DNA of 64,000 nucleotides from Variovorax sp. PMC12 (GTDB lineage Bacteria; Pseudomonadota; Gammaproteobacteria; Burkholderiales; Burkholderiaceae_C). How positions within the stretch are numbered: the stretch's first letter is position 1; each line of letters opens with the position of its first letter. The translations under genes and the position numbers were made by a program. Positions 31,948 through 40,951 of the stretch are shown one piece after another. Location of the stretch: positions 2,057,001-2,121,000 of the forward strand of contig NZ_CP027773.1 in the NCBI RefSeq assembly GCF_003019815.1, written 5' to 3'. The notes under the pieces are model-generated. The model did not search any database. It worked only from the letters and a program-made list of their open reading frames with translations, and was not told the DNA's origin.

Positions 31948-34548
31948 ATGCTCAACGGCACATCGACAACGGCATATCCCTTCCTGGCGGGCGGCGGCGA
32001 ACTCGCCGGCCTGATCGCCGGCTTCGACTGGGCCGCCACCGGGCTCGGCCCGCTGGAGACCTGGCCCGGCCACATGCGCAGCGCGGTGTCCATCATGCTC
32101 AGGTCGGACGTGGCCATCGCCACGCTGTGGGGCGAGCACGGCGTGCTGATCTACAACGACGCCTACGCCGCGTTCTCGGGCATCCGGCATCCCCAGGTGC
32201 TGGGCATGCGCGTGCGCGAGGCCTGGTCGGAGGCGGCGGCCTTCAACGACCATGTGCTGAAGGTCGGCCTGTCCGGGCGGACCCTGAGCTTCCAGGACCA
32301 GGAGCTGGTGCTGAACCGCCGCGGCGTGGCCGAGCAGGTGTGGATGAACCTGAACTATTCGCCCCTGCTGGACGACCACGGCAACCCTGTGGGCGTGTGG
32401 GCGCTGGTGATCGACACCACCGCCAAGGTGCAGGCCGAGCGCCGGCTGCAGGACGACCGCGCGCGCTTCGCGCAGCTGTTCGAGCAGGCCCCCAGCTTCA
32501 TGGCCATGCTGGAGGGGCCGCAGCACCGCATCGTGCTGGCCAACCCGGGCTACCTGCGGCTGGTCGGCAACCGGCCGGTGGTCGGCCTGCCGGTGGCCGA
32601 GGCGCTGCCCGACGCGGCGGCCCAGGGCTACGTGGCGCTGCTCGACAAGGTGTACCGCGACGGCGAGGCCTTCACCGCGCACGGCTCGCGCTACGACGTG
32701 CAGGTGGAGGCGAACGGGCCGGTGCGCGAGTGCTATGTGGACTTCGTGTTCCAGCCGATCCGCGATGCGTCGGGCGCGGTGTCGGGCATTTTCGTGGAGG
32801 GCGTGGACGTCACCGCGCGCATGGCCGCGGAGGCCCGGCGCGCGGCGCTCGCCGACTTCACCGACAAGCTGCGGGGCCTGCGCAGCGCGGCCGACGTGGG
32901 CCTGGCGGCGGCGGAAATGCTGGCCGCCACGCTCGGCGTGAGCCGCGCGGGCTACGGCAGCGTCGACCACGACACCGGCGAACTGCGGGTGGAACGCGAC
33001 TGGCACTCGCCCGACTGCGACTCGCTGGTCGGCGTGCTGAACCTGGGCGACTACGGCTCGTTCGTCGACAGCCTGCGCAACGACGAGTTCGTGGCCGTGC
33101 CCGACGTGCGGCTGGACCCGCGCACGGCCGCCACCGCCGGCGCGCTGGAAGCACGGCACGCCCGCGCCTTCATGAACGTGCCGGTGGTGGAGCAGGGTCG
33201 CCTGGTGGCGCTGCTGTTCGTCAACCACCTGCACGTGCGCGAATGGACGCCCGAGGAAGGCGCCTTCATGCGCGAGATTTCCGCGCGCACGCGCACCGCC
33301 GCGGAGCGCGTGCGCAGCGAAGCCGCGCTGCGCGAGGCCAACGAGTCGCTGGAGCTGAAGGTGGCGCAGCGCACGCAGGAGCTGATGGAGGTCGAGGCCC
33401 GGTTCCGCCAGGCGCAGAAGATGGAGGCCATCGGCCAGCTCACCGGCGGCATCGCGCACGACTTCAACAACCTGCTGGGGGGCATGAGCACCAGCCTGCA
33501 GGTGCTGGAAAAGCGGCTGCAGCTGCAGAAGTTCGACAACGCCGGCCGCTACATCGGCATGGCGCAGGACGCGGTGCGCAGGGCCGCCTCGCTCACGCAG
33601 CGGCTGCTGGCCTTCTCGCGCCGCCAGACGCTGGACCCCAAGCCGACCGACGTGAACCGGCTGGTCGCGGGCATCGAGGAGATGGTGCGCCGCACCGTGG
33701 GCCCCTCGGTGGTGGTCGAGGTGGTGGGCGCGGGCGGGCTGTGGCTGACGAGGGTGGACGCCTCGCAGCTGGAGAACGCGGTGCTCAACCTGTGCATCAA
33801 CGCGCGCGACGCCATGTCGCCGCACGGCGGGCGCCTGACCATCGAGACGGCCAACAAGTGGCTGGACGACCGCAGCGCGGCCGAGCGCGAACTGCCGCCG
33901 GGGCAGTACATCTCGGTGTGCGTCAGCGACACCGGCACTGGCATGACCAGCGAGGTGGCGGCGCGCGCCTTCGACCCTTTCTTCACCACCAAGCCCATGG
34001 GCCAGGGCACCGGGCTGGGCCTGTCGATGGTGTACGGCTTCGTGCGGCAGTCGGGCGGGCAGGTGCGCATCTATTCCGAGCCCGGCGCGGGCACGACCAT
34101 GTGCCTGTACCTGCCGCGCTTCGTCGGCGAGGCCGAGGCCGACCTGCCGCTGCCGCAGCCGGCGGCCGATCACCGCGGCGAAGGCGAGGTGGTGCTGGTG
34201 GTGGAGGACGAGGCCACCATCCGCGCCATCGTGGCCGAGGAGCTTGAAGACGCCGGCTACCGCGTGGTCTCGGTGGCCGACGGCGCCGCCGCGCTGAGGA
34301 TGCTGCAGTCGGACGAGGGCATCGACCTGCTGCTAACCGACGTGGGCCTGCCCGGCGGGCTGAACGGCCGCCAGGTGGCCGACGCGGGCCGCGTGACCCG
34401 CCCCGGGCTGAAGGTGCTGTTCATCACCGGCTACGCGGAGAATGCGGCAGTGGGCAACGGCCTGCTCGAATACGGCATGGAAGTGATCACCAAGCCCTTC
34501 GACGTGGCTGCGCTGGTGGCCAAGGTGCAGGAGATGATCGAGCGCTGA
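31948..34548 (+). CDS. Hybrid sensor histidine kinase with PAS, GAF and receiver domains
   Basis: An 866-residue cytoplasmic sensor with no clear membrane helix. Order: a PAS-like domain (about residues 45-155, with NDAYAAFSGIRHPQVLG), a second PAS (about 170-300), a GAF domain (about 305-470), a short coiled coil, the HisKA dimerisation domain with His504 in GGIAHDFNNLLGG, the ATPase domain with the N, D and F boxes (for example NARDAMSP, VSDTGTGM, FDPFFTTKPMGQGTGLGLSMVYG), and a C-terminal receiver with Asp798 in LLTDVGLPGG. No output regulator is adjacent. Such orphan hybrids often feed a phosphorelay or a distant regulator. Confidence 0.93.
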   Translation: MLNGTSTTAYPFLAGGGELAGLIAGFDWAATGLGPLETWPGHMRSAVSIMLRSDVAIATLWGEHGVLIYNDAYAAFSGIRHPQVLGMRVREAWSEAAAFNDHVLKVGLSGRTLSFQDQELVLNRRGVAEQVWMNLNYSPLLDDHGNPVGVWALVIDTTAKVQAERRLQDDRARFAQLFEQAPSFMAMLEGPQHRIVLANPGYLRLVGNRPVVGLPVAEALPDAAAQGYVALLDKVYRDGEAFTAHGSRYDVQVEANGPVRECYVDFVFQPIRDASGAVSGIFVEGVDVTARMAAEARRAALADFTDKLRGLRSAADVGLAAAEMLAATLGVSRAGYGSVDHDTGELRVERDWHSPDCDSLVGVLNLGDYGSFVDSLRNDEFVAVPDVRLDPRTAATAGALEARHARAFMNVPVVEQGRLVALLFVNHLHVREWTPEEGAFMREISARTRTAAERVRSEAALREANESLELKVAQRTQELMEVEARFRQAQKMEAIGQLTGGIAHDFNNLLGGMSTSLQVLEKRLQLQKFDNAGRYIGMAQDAVRRAASLTQRLLAFSRRQTLDPKPTDVNRLVAGIEEMVRRTVGPSVVVEVVGAGGLWLTRVDASQLENAVLNLCINARDAMSPHGGRLTIETANKWLDDRSAAERELPPGQYISVCVSDTGTGMTSEVAARAFDPFFTTKPMGQGTGLGLSMVYGFVRQSGGQVRIYSEPGAGTTMCLYLPRFVGEAEADLPLPQPAADHRGEGEVVLVVEDEATIRAIVAEELEDAGYRVVSVADGAAALRMLQSDEGIDLLLTDVGLPGGLNGRQVADAGRVTRPGLKVLFITGYAENAAVGNGLLEYGMEVITKPFDVAALVAKVQEMIER

Positions 34549-34603
34549 ACCCTTCCCGCACAGCACCCGGGCCCGCCCAGGCTGTGGCAAGCTCGCGAGC
34601 CGC

Positions 34604-35215
34604 ATGACGAACCGTATGACATTCCGCTTCCCACCCTCCCCGTCGTTCCCGACCCTGCCCGCGCGCCGCCGGATGCTGCGCGCGCTGCTGGGCGCCGCGG
34701 CCCTGCAGGCGCCCTTCGCGGCGCTGGCCGGCTTCAACTTCTTCACCAGCGAATACACCGCCACGCGCGACGAGCTGCAGGCGCAGATCGCCAGGCGCTT
34801 TCCGGTGGCCGAGCGCTACGCGGAGATCTTCATGGTCGGCCTGCGCGATCCGCAACTGGGCCTGGACGCACGCAACAACCGCGCGGCCATCACCGCCACG
34901 CTGACCATCGCGAGCCCCCTGCTGGCCGCATCGCCGGTGCAGGGCGTGGTGTCGGTCAGCAGCGCGCTGAAGTACGACGCCGCCACGCGCGCGCTGCGGC
35001 TCGACCAGCCCAAGGCCGAGCGGCTCGAGCTGCAGGGCGTCGAGGGACGCGACGCCGAGCGGCTGCAGAAGATCGGCGCGGTGGTCGCGCAGGAACTGCT
35101 GCAAGGCCAGGTGCTGCGCAGCTTCACCGCCGACGAGCTGACGGTCGGGCGCAAGACCTACGAGATCGGCGACATCACCGTGTCGGACAACGGCATCAAG
35201 GTGCAACTCAAATGA
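34604..35215 (+). CDS. DUF1439 family exported protein
   Basis: A 203-residue protein with an N-terminal export signal (RRRMLRALLGAAALQAPFAALA; the two Arg before the hydrophobic stretch give it a weak twin-arginine look). The mature DUF1439 domain contains the pattern F-F-T-x-x-E-Y-T-A-T-R-D-E-L near the start and a beta-rich C-terminal half ending in GDITVSDNGIKVQLK. DUF1439 proteins are periplasmic lipoprotein-like and of unknown role. The gene ends in a four-base overlap with the GDPD gene, so they form an operon. Confidence 0.83.
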   Translation: MTNRMTFRFPPSPSFPTLPARRRMLRALLGAAALQAPFAALAGFNFFTSEYTATRDELQAQIARRFPVAERYAEIFMVGLRDPQLGLDARNNRAAITATLTIASPLLAASPVQGVVSVSSALKYDAATRALRLDQPKAERLELQGVEGRDAERLQKIGAVVAQELLQGQVLRSFTADELTVGRKTYEIGDITVSDNGIKVQLK

Positions 35216-36213
35216 AGATGAAATTCACCCTCCTCGCCGCCACCGCGCTGCTCGCCGCCGGCTGCGCAGCCATCTTGCCCACGGCCAAGCAGCATTTCGA
35301 CCTCGAGGCCCATCGCGGCGGCCGGGGCCTGGCGCCCGAGAACACGCTGGCCGCGTTCGACAACGCCATCGACCTGGGCGTGACCACGCTCGAACTCGAC
35401 ATCGGGCTCACGGCCGACGGCGTCGTCGTGATCTCGCACGACACCTCGCTCAACCCCGACCACACCCGCGACGCCAGCGGCGCCTGGCTGGCGCCCAGGA
35501 GCGGCGCAGCGATCCGCTCGCTCACGCTGGCGCAGCTGCAGACCTACGACGTGGGCCGGCTGAACCCGTCGAGCAACTACGGCAAGCAGTTCGCGCTGCA
35601 GCAGCCGCGCGACGGCGAACGCATTCCGACGCTGGCCTCGCTGTTCGAGCGGGTGCAGGCGCGCGGCGCCAATGCGGCCACGGTGCGCTTCAACATCGAA
35701 ACCAAGATCGATCCGAACAAGCCCGGCGAAACGGCGGCGCCCGAGCCGATGGTGCGCGCGCTGCTGGCCGAGATCGACAAGGCGAAGATGGCCGGCCGGG
35801 TGACCGTGCAGAGCTTCGACTGGCGCACGCTGGCGCTGGTCGGCCAGCTCGCGCCGCAGCTGCCGCGCGCCTATCTCACCACGCCGCGCACGCTGCAGGA
35901 CCCCCGCTGGACCGCCGGCCTGGCACTTTCGAACTTCGCCTCGGTGCCGCAGATGGTCAAGGCCGCGTCGGCCAACGGGACCGGCCCGGTGATCTGGTCG
36001 CCGGCCTACGCCGACCTGTCGCCCGCGGTCATCAAGGAGGCGCAGAAGCTCGGCATGACCGTGCTGCCCTGGACCGTGAACCAGCGCGCCGACATGCAGC
36101 GCCTGATGGACTGGGGTGCCGACGGCATCATCACCGACTACCCCGACATGCTGCGCGACCTGATGCGCGAACGCGGCCTGGCGCTGCCGCCGCCCGGAAA
36201 GGTCGCGCCATGA
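35212..36213 (+). CDS. Glycerophosphodiester phosphodiesterase lipoprotein
   Basis: A 333-residue GDPD-family lipoprotein. Lipobox near LLAAGCAA (Cys at about residue 18), then the catalytic HRGGRGLAPENTLAAF with the first metal ligand Glu, LDIGLTADGVVVISHD with the second histidine, and TIM-barrel strands to the end (ITDYPDMLRDLM). It should hydrolyse glycerophosphodiesters released from phospholipids, outside the cytoplasm. ATGA overlaps on both sides couple it to DUF1439 and the following small gene. Confidence 0.92.
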   Translation: MKMKFTLLAATALLAAGCAAILPTAKQHFDLEAHRGGRGLAPENTLAAFDNAIDLGVTTLELDIGLTADGVVVISHDTSLNPDHTRDASGAWLAPRSGAAIRSLTLAQLQTYDVGRLNPSSNYGKQFALQQPRDGERIPTLASLFERVQARGANAATVRFNIETKIDPNKPGETAAPEPMVRALLAEIDKAKMAGRVTVQSFDWRTLALVGQLAPQLPRAYLTTPRTLQDPRWTAGLALSNFASVPQMVKAASANGTGPVIWSPAYADLSPAVIKEAQKLGMTVLPWTVNQRADMQRLMDWGADGIITDYPDMLRDLMRERGLALPPPGKVAP

Positions 36214-36497
36214 GCCGCGAAATCGCCACGGCCCAGCTCGACGCCCTGGCCGCGCGCATCGCGGCGCTCAGCGGCAGCGGTGGCGGCCCGGTCACCGCGC
36301 TGTCCGACGAGGCACGCGGCAGCGCCGAGCTGCTTGCCGCACTGCCGCCGCGCTACGGCGAGGTGCTGCTGAACCTGCTCGACAGGCTCGAGTCGAGCGC
36401 GCTCTTCAGCGAGGAAAGCTGCTCCTTCAGCCAGAAGGACCTGCTCGACAACCTGAAGGTGTGGGCCGACAAGGCCCGTGGCCAGCTGGTGGCATAA
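36210..36497 (+). CDS. Small conserved-looking protein of unknown function
   Basis: A 95-residue soluble, mostly helical protein, starting in the four-base overlap with the GDPD gene. It is acidic with a single cysteine in a hydrophilic C-terminal half (LESSALFSEESCSFSQKDLLDNL). No signal or membrane segment. I do not recognise the family. Its coupling to GDPD suggests a role with that enzyme, perhaps in envelope lipid turnover. Confidence 0.6.
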   Translation: MSREIATAQLDALAARIAALSGSGGGPVTALSDEARGSAELLAALPPRYGEVLLNLLDRLESSALFSEESCSFSQKDLLDNLKVWADKARGQLVA

Positions 36498-36521
36498 GTC
36501 GCCGGTTTATCATCCCGCCCC

Positions 36522-36944
36522 ATGCGCACCCTGCTGCTCGCCTTGATGATCGCCCTGCTGCCCATCCGCGGCTGGCTCGGCGACGCCATGGCGGTGGAGA
36601 TGGTGCGGCACTCGCTGCCGGCGGCCTCGATGGCAACGGCGGCCACCCAAGCCCATTGCCATGAGGCAATGGAGGCGGCGGAAGCCGGCGACGGCATGGA
36701 CCACATGGCCATGTCCATGGCCGACCACCACGCCGGCTCGCAGCACAACGGCAGCGACAACGACGGCGCCGGCCACCAGGGCTGCGGCACCTGCACCGCC
36801 TGCCAGGTCTGCCACACGGTGGCACTCGGCGGCATGCCCTTTGTCGACATCGTGCACAGCGCGCCCCAGGCGCCGCCTGCCGCACACGCGACCCGCTTCG
36901 CCAGCGCGGAGCCCGCCCCGGGCCTGAAGCCGCCCATTTCCTGA
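36522..36944 (+). CDS. Exported Cys/His/Met-rich protein, DUF2946-like
   Basis: A 140-residue protein with a signal peptide (MRTLLLALMIALLPIRGWLG) and a mature part loaded with metal-ligand residues: a His/Met run (AGDGMDHMAMSMADHH), then QGCGTCTACQVCH with four spaced cysteines (C-x2-C-x2-C-x2-C). The pattern and the copper operon downstream suggest periplasmic copper binding or sensing. It may be membrane-attached through the N-terminal helix. It stands 77 bp before the TolC-like gene. Confidence 0.65.
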   Translation: MRTLLLALMIALLPIRGWLGDAMAVEMVRHSLPAASMATAATQAHCHEAMEAAEAGDGMDHMAMSMADHHAGSQHNGSDNDGAGHQGCGTCTACQVCHTVALGGMPFVDIVHSAPQAPPAAHATRFASAEPAPGLKPPIS

Positions 36945-37021
36945 TCTCCCTGCCCGTAGTCCGTCCGCAGTGAGCCTGTCCCGGCTCGCGGCGTCCGTCG
37001 TATTGCTCATGGAGATCGAGC

Positions 37022-38494
37022 GTGAACCCCAATATTGGCCGGCCGCCTGCCGGCCGCGATTCCCCTTCTTCCGTTTCATTCGTCCGCACCACGGCCGCGC
37101 TGGCCGCGGCGCTGGTGCTGGCCGGCTGCGCCAGCCTCTCGTCCGACGGCGGCAGCGCCGACGTGCAGGCGCTGACGGCCGGCAATCCGCTCGTGGCCGG
37201 CGCCGCGGCCCAGCGTGCGCCCGACGAGGCCTCGCGCAAGCGCATCGGCGAGTTGCTCGCACGGCCGCTGGATGCCGAATCGGCCGTGCGCATCGCGCTG
37301 GTCAACAGCCCGCGCGTGCAGGACGCCTTCGCGACGCTGCAACTGAGCGACGCCGACCGCGTGCAGGCCGCGAGCCTGCCGAACCCGGTGCTCGCCTTCA
37401 GCCGCCTGCGCGAAGGCAGCGAGCGCGAGTTCGAGCGCATGCTGAGCTTCAACGTGGTGGGCCTGCTCACGCTGCCGTGGCAGGCGCGCTGGGCCGGCCA
37501 GCGGCATGAGTCGGCCAAGCTGCAGGCCGCGCAGAGCGTGCTGGTGCTGGCCGCCGACACCCGCCGCGCCTGGGTGCGCGCGGTGGCCGCGCAGCAGAGC
37601 GTGGCCTACCTGCGCGACGCGAAGGAGGCCACCGAAGCCGGCGCCGAACTCGCGCACCGCATGGCCAGGGCCGGCAACTGGAGCGCGCTGCAGCGCACGC
37701 GCGAACAGCTGCTGCTGGCCGACGCCTCGGCGCAGCTCGCTCGCGCGGAACAGTCGGCCGTCGCCTCGCGCGAACAGCTCACCCGGCTGCTCGGCCTGAG
37801 CGGCGGCGACACCGCCTACACCCTGCCCGACCGCCTGCCGCCGCTGCCCGATGCAGTGCCCGAACTCGGCGACGTGCAGGCGCTGGCGCTGCGCGACCGG
37901 CTCGACGTGCGCTCGGCCACGGCGCAGAACGCGGCGGTGGCCGGCTCGCTCGGCCTCACGCACGCCACCAGCGTGATCAACGCGATGGAGCTAGGCGTGG
38001 TGCGCAACACGAAGTTCGACAACGGCGCGGACCGCTCGCGCAGCACCAAGCGCGGCTTCGAGCTCGACCTGCCGATTCCGGTCTTCGACTGGGGCCAGGC
38101 GCGCAACGGCCGCGCCGAGGCGCTGTATCTGCAGTCGGCCGCACGCGTGCGCGACGTGGGCGTGCTGGCCGCGAGCGAGGCGCGCGAGGCATGGCAGGGC
38201 TGGAACACCGCCTACGCCATCGCCCGCCGCTACCGCGACGAGGTGCTGCCGCTGCGCAAGCAGGTCAACGAGGAAATGGTGCTGCGCTACAACGGCATGC
38301 TCGCGAGCGTGTGGGAGCTGCTCGGCGAAACCCGCGCCAGCGTGCTCGCGGTGAACGCGGGCATGGAGGCGCAGCGCGACTTCTGGCTGGCGGACACCGA
38401 CCTGCAACTGGTGCTCACCGGCAGTTTGCCCGGCGGCATGACCGCGCTGCAGACCGCCGCGTCCGGCGAGACGCCAGCGGCGGGAGGCCACTGA
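37022..38494 (+). CDS. TolC-family outer membrane efflux lipoprotein
   Basis: A 490-residue outer membrane factor beginning with GTG at 37022. The signal segment ends in a lipobox, LAGCAS, about residue 36. The two repeated OEP halves of long alpha-helices and beta-strands follow (for example NSPRVQDAFATLQLSDADRVQAASLPNPVL and, in the second half, LRDRLDVRSATAQNAAVAG). Such proteins form the trimeric outer-membrane channel of tripartite pumps. Here the usual partners CusA (RND pump) and CusB (adaptor) are absent; the next gene is a copper oxidase, so the channel serves a copper system or is shared with a pump encoded elsewhere. Confidence 0.88.
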   Translation: MNPNIGRPPAGRDSPSSVSFVRTTAALAAALVLAGCASLSSDGGSADVQALTAGNPLVAGAAAQRAPDEASRKRIGELLARPLDAESAVRIALVNSPRVQDAFATLQLSDADRVQAASLPNPVLAFSRLREGSEREFERMLSFNVVGLLTLPWQARWAGQRHESAKLQAAQSVLVLAADTRRAWVRAVAAQQSVAYLRDAKEATEAGAELAHRMARAGNWSALQRTREQLLLADASAQLARAEQSAVASREQLTRLLGLSGGDTAYTLPDRLPPLPDAVPELGDVQALALRDRLDVRSATAQNAAVAGSLGLTHATSVINAMELGVVRNTKFDNGADRSRSTKRGFELDLPIPVFDWGQARNGRAEALYLQSAARVRDVGVLAASEAREAWQGWNTAYAIARRYRDEVLPLRKQVNEEMVLRYNGMLASVWELLGETRASVLAVNAGMEAQRDFWLADTDLQLVLTGSLPGGMTALQTAASGETPAAGGH

Positions 38495-38495
38495 C

Positions 38496-39917
38496 ATGAA
38501 CCGTCGCAACTTCTTCGCGGGCGCGGCCACGGCCGTTGCCGCCACCACCGTGAGCCGCGTGGGCATGGCCGCATTGCCCGAGCCGGTGTCGCAAGGCTCG
38601 ACCGCCACCGCGCCGCCGCTCGAGCCGCCCAACGGCCGGCCCTACAACCCTGTCGTCACGCTCAACGGCTGGACGCTGCCCTGGCGCATGAACGCCGGTG
38701 TCAAGGAATTCCACCTCGTCGCCGAACCCGTGGTGCGCGAGATGGCGCCCGGCTTCAAGGTCAACATGTGGGGCTACAACGGCCAGTCGCCCGGCCCGAC
38801 CATCGAGGTGGTCGAGGGCGACCGCGTGCGCATCTTCGTGACCAACCGGCTGCCCGAGCACACCACCGTGCACTGGCACGGCCAGCGCCTGCCCAACGGC
38901 ATGGACGGCGTGGGCGGCATCACGCAGCCGCACATCCCGCCGGGCAAGACCTTCGTCTACGAGTTCACCGCGCGCCGGCCCGGCACCTTCATGTACCACC
39001 CGCACGCCGACGAGATGGTGCAGATGGCGATGGGGATGATGGGTTTCTGGGTCACGCATCCGCGCGAGGCCCGCAGCCATCCGCTGATCGAGCCGGTGCA
39101 GCGCGACTTCTGCTTCCTGCTCGGCAGCTTCGACGTGGAGCCCGGCAGCGCCACGCCGAAGGTCAACACCATGACCGACTTCAACATCTGGAGCTTCAAC
39201 AGCCGCGTGTTCCCGGCCATCGACACGCTGAACGTGCGCCGCGGCGACCGTGTGCGCATCCGCGTGGGCAACCTCACGATGACCAACCACCCGGTCCACA
39301 TCCACGGCCACGAGTTCGAGGTGACGGGCACCGACGGCGGCCCGGTGCCGCGCACCGCGCGTTGGCCCGAGGTGTCGGTCGACGTGGCGGTGGGCCAGAT
39401 GCGGCAGATGGAGTTCATTGCCGACGAGGAAGGCGACTGGGCGCTGCACTGCCACAAGGCGCACCACACCATGGGCCCGATGGGCCACGAGGTGCCGACC
39501 ATGATCGGCGTCGACCAGAAGGGCGTGGCCGAGAAGATCCGCAAGCTCGTGCCCGACTACATGGTGATGGGCGACAAGGGCATGGCAGACATGGGCGAGA
39601 TGGAGATGCCCATTCCCGACAACACCGTGCCGATGATGACCGGCACCGGCCCCTTCGGCTCGGCCGAGATGGGCGGCATGTTCACGCTGCTGAAGGTGCG
39701 GCGCGACCAGAAGCCGGGCGACTACCGCGACCCGGGCTGGTTCAGGCACCCGGCGGGCACCGTCGCGCGGGAAGTGCCCGGGGCGAACGTGCCGCCGGCC
39801 ACGCGCAGCGCCCCTGCCGCCAAGGGCGGCGGCAACAAGACCGACGCCAAGGGCGGCGGCGACAAGACCGACGCCAGCGTGCGCAAGCCTTCGGGCCACG
39901 GCGCGCACGACCACTGA
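38496..39917 (+). CDS. Multicopper oxidase, copper resistance type
   Basis: A 473-residue cupredoxin oxidase. The N-terminus NRRNFFAGAATAVAATT is a Tat signal. The copper ligands are clear: H126-W-H128-G, FMYHPHAD, the HPVHIHGHEFEV block and HCHKAHHTMGPMGHE at the end. Loss of a Met in the axial position and Met-rich insertions (MGDKGMADMGEMEMP) suggest cuprous oxidase activity. The C-terminal ~45 residues (KGGGNKTDAKGGGDKTD, then HGAHDH) are a low-complexity Lys/Gly/His tail. It should oxidise Cu(I) to the less toxic Cu(II) in the periplasm. The start is 2 bp after the TolC-like stop. Confidence 0.92.
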   Translation: MNRRNFFAGAATAVAATTVSRVGMAALPEPVSQGSTATAPPLEPPNGRPYNPVVTLNGWTLPWRMNAGVKEFHLVAEPVVREMAPGFKVNMWGYNGQSPGPTIEVVEGDRVRIFVTNRLPEHTTVHWHGQRLPNGMDGVGGITQPHIPPGKTFVYEFTARRPGTFMYHPHADEMVQMAMGMMGFWVTHPREARSHPLIEPVQRDFCFLLGSFDVEPGSATPKVNTMTDFNIWSFNSRVFPAIDTLNVRRGDRVRIRVGNLTMTNHPVHIHGHEFEVTGTDGGPVPRTARWPEVSVDVAVGQMRQMEFIADEEGDWALHCHKAHHTMGPMGHEVPTMIGVDQKGVAEKIRKLVPDYMVMGDKGMADMGEMEMPIPDNTVPMMTGTGPFGSAEMGGMFTLLKVRRDQKPGDYRDPGWFRHPAGTVAREVPGANVPPATRSAPAAKGGGNKTDAKGGGDKTDASVRKPSGHGAHDH

Positions 39918-39940
39918 TCTCTTTTCCTGGAACCCACCTC

Positions 39941-40453
39941 ATGAACAAGACACTCGCATCCATCGCCGCCTGCCTGGCCCTTGCGGCAGCCGCCACCGCC
40001 GCGCAGGCCCACGAGGCCCACGTCGCCAAGCCGCAAGGCGCCGCCACGCCCGCCCCCGAACAGAAGCCCTGGGGCATCGCGGGCAAGGCCGGCGCGGTGA
40101 AGCGCACCATCGACATTGCGATGGCCGACGACATGACTTTCACGCCCTCCGTCATCGAAGTGCGCGAAGGCGACACCATCCGCCTGCGCCTGAAGAACCG
40201 CGGCAAGGACCTGCACGAACTGGTGCTGGGGACCACCGCCGAGATCGAGGCGCACGCGGCCATGATGAAGAAATTCCCGGGCATGGAGCACGACGAGCCG
40301 TGGATGGTGCACGTGCCCCCGGGCAAGACCGGCGACATGGTCTGGACCTTCAACCGCGCCGGCGATTTCGACTTCGCCTGCCTGGTGAAGGACCACTACG
40401 AGCTCGGCATGGCCGGCCGCGTCCGCGTGCTGCCCGCCGCCGGCAAATCCTGA
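39941..40453 (+). CDS. Cupredoxin-like periplasmic copper protein
   Basis: A 170-residue blue-copper-type protein with a signal peptide to about residue 23 (AAQA-HE). A type-1 site is visible: His92, Cys147 in FACLVKDH, His152 and Met157. The Met/His around residues 105-130 (MMKKFPGMEHDEPWMVH) may bind more copper. It probably passes electrons or copper to the oxidase encoded just upstream. The ATG follows CCTGGAACCCACCTC, a weak ribosome site, 23 bp from the previous stop. Confidence 0.88.
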   Translation: MNKTLASIAACLALAAAATAAQAHEAHVAKPQGAATPAPEQKPWGIAGKAGAVKRTIDIAMADDMTFTPSVIEVREGDTIRLRLKNRGKDLHELVLGTTAEIEAHAAMMKKFPGMEHDEPWMVHVPPGKTGDMVWTFNRAGDFDFACLVKDHYELGMAGRVRVLPAAGKS

Positions 40454-40463
40454 AGGAGAAATC

Positions 40464-40919
40464 ATGCATAGAAGAAAGCTGCTGCTGGCATTGGCGTCCA
40501 CTGCCGTGCCGTTTGCCACCACGACCGCGATGGCCGCGGCGCCGATGGTCGAGATCTGGAAAGACCCGAACTGCGGCTGCTGCCAGGACTGGGTCAAGCA
40601 CCTCGACAAGAGCGGCTTCGCCACGCGCGTGCACGACGAAGGCAATACCGCCGCACGCACCCGCCTGGGCATGCCCGCCAAGCTGGGCTCGTGCCACACG
40701 GGCCTCGTCGGCGGCTACGCCATCGAAGGCCACGTGCCAGCGCGCGAGGTGCAACGGCTGCTCAAGGAAAAGCCCAAGGCCGTCGGCCTCGCCGTGCCCG
40801 GCATGCCGGTCGGATCGCCCGGCATGGACGGCCCGGCCTATGGCGACCGGCGCGATCCCTACGACGTGCTGCTGGTGCTGGCCGACGGCAGCACGCGCGT
40901 CTATCAAAGCTATCGCTGA
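40464..40919 (+). CDS. DUF411 periplasmic metal-binding protein
   Basis: A 151-residue DUF411 protein with a signal peptide (RRKLLLALASTAVPFATTTAMA, twin Arg but likely Sec) and a CGCC motif at residues 37-40 close to the N-terminal strand (EIWKDPNCGCC), then the SCHTG cysteine further on. DUF411 proteins are thought to carry copper between periplasmic partners. It follows the cupredoxin gene by 10 bp in the same operon. Confidence 0.9.
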   Translation: MHRRKLLLALASTAVPFATTTAMAAAPMVEIWKDPNCGCCQDWVKHLDKSGFATRVHDEGNTAARTRLGMPAKLGSCHTGLVGGYAIEGHVPAREVQRLLKEKPKAVGLAVPGMPVGSPGMDGPAYGDRRDPYDVLLVLADGSTRVYQSYR

Positions 40920-40951
40920 ACCAACCGCCTACCGAAGAAAGCAAACTCATC

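Noticed and set aside
31441..34173. A 910-codon open frame antisense to the hybrid histidine kinase
   Set aside because: Its residues are the His/Arg/Ala/Val/Gln-rich pattern of a reverse frame in high-GC DNA; the kinase on the other strand has all domain motifs.
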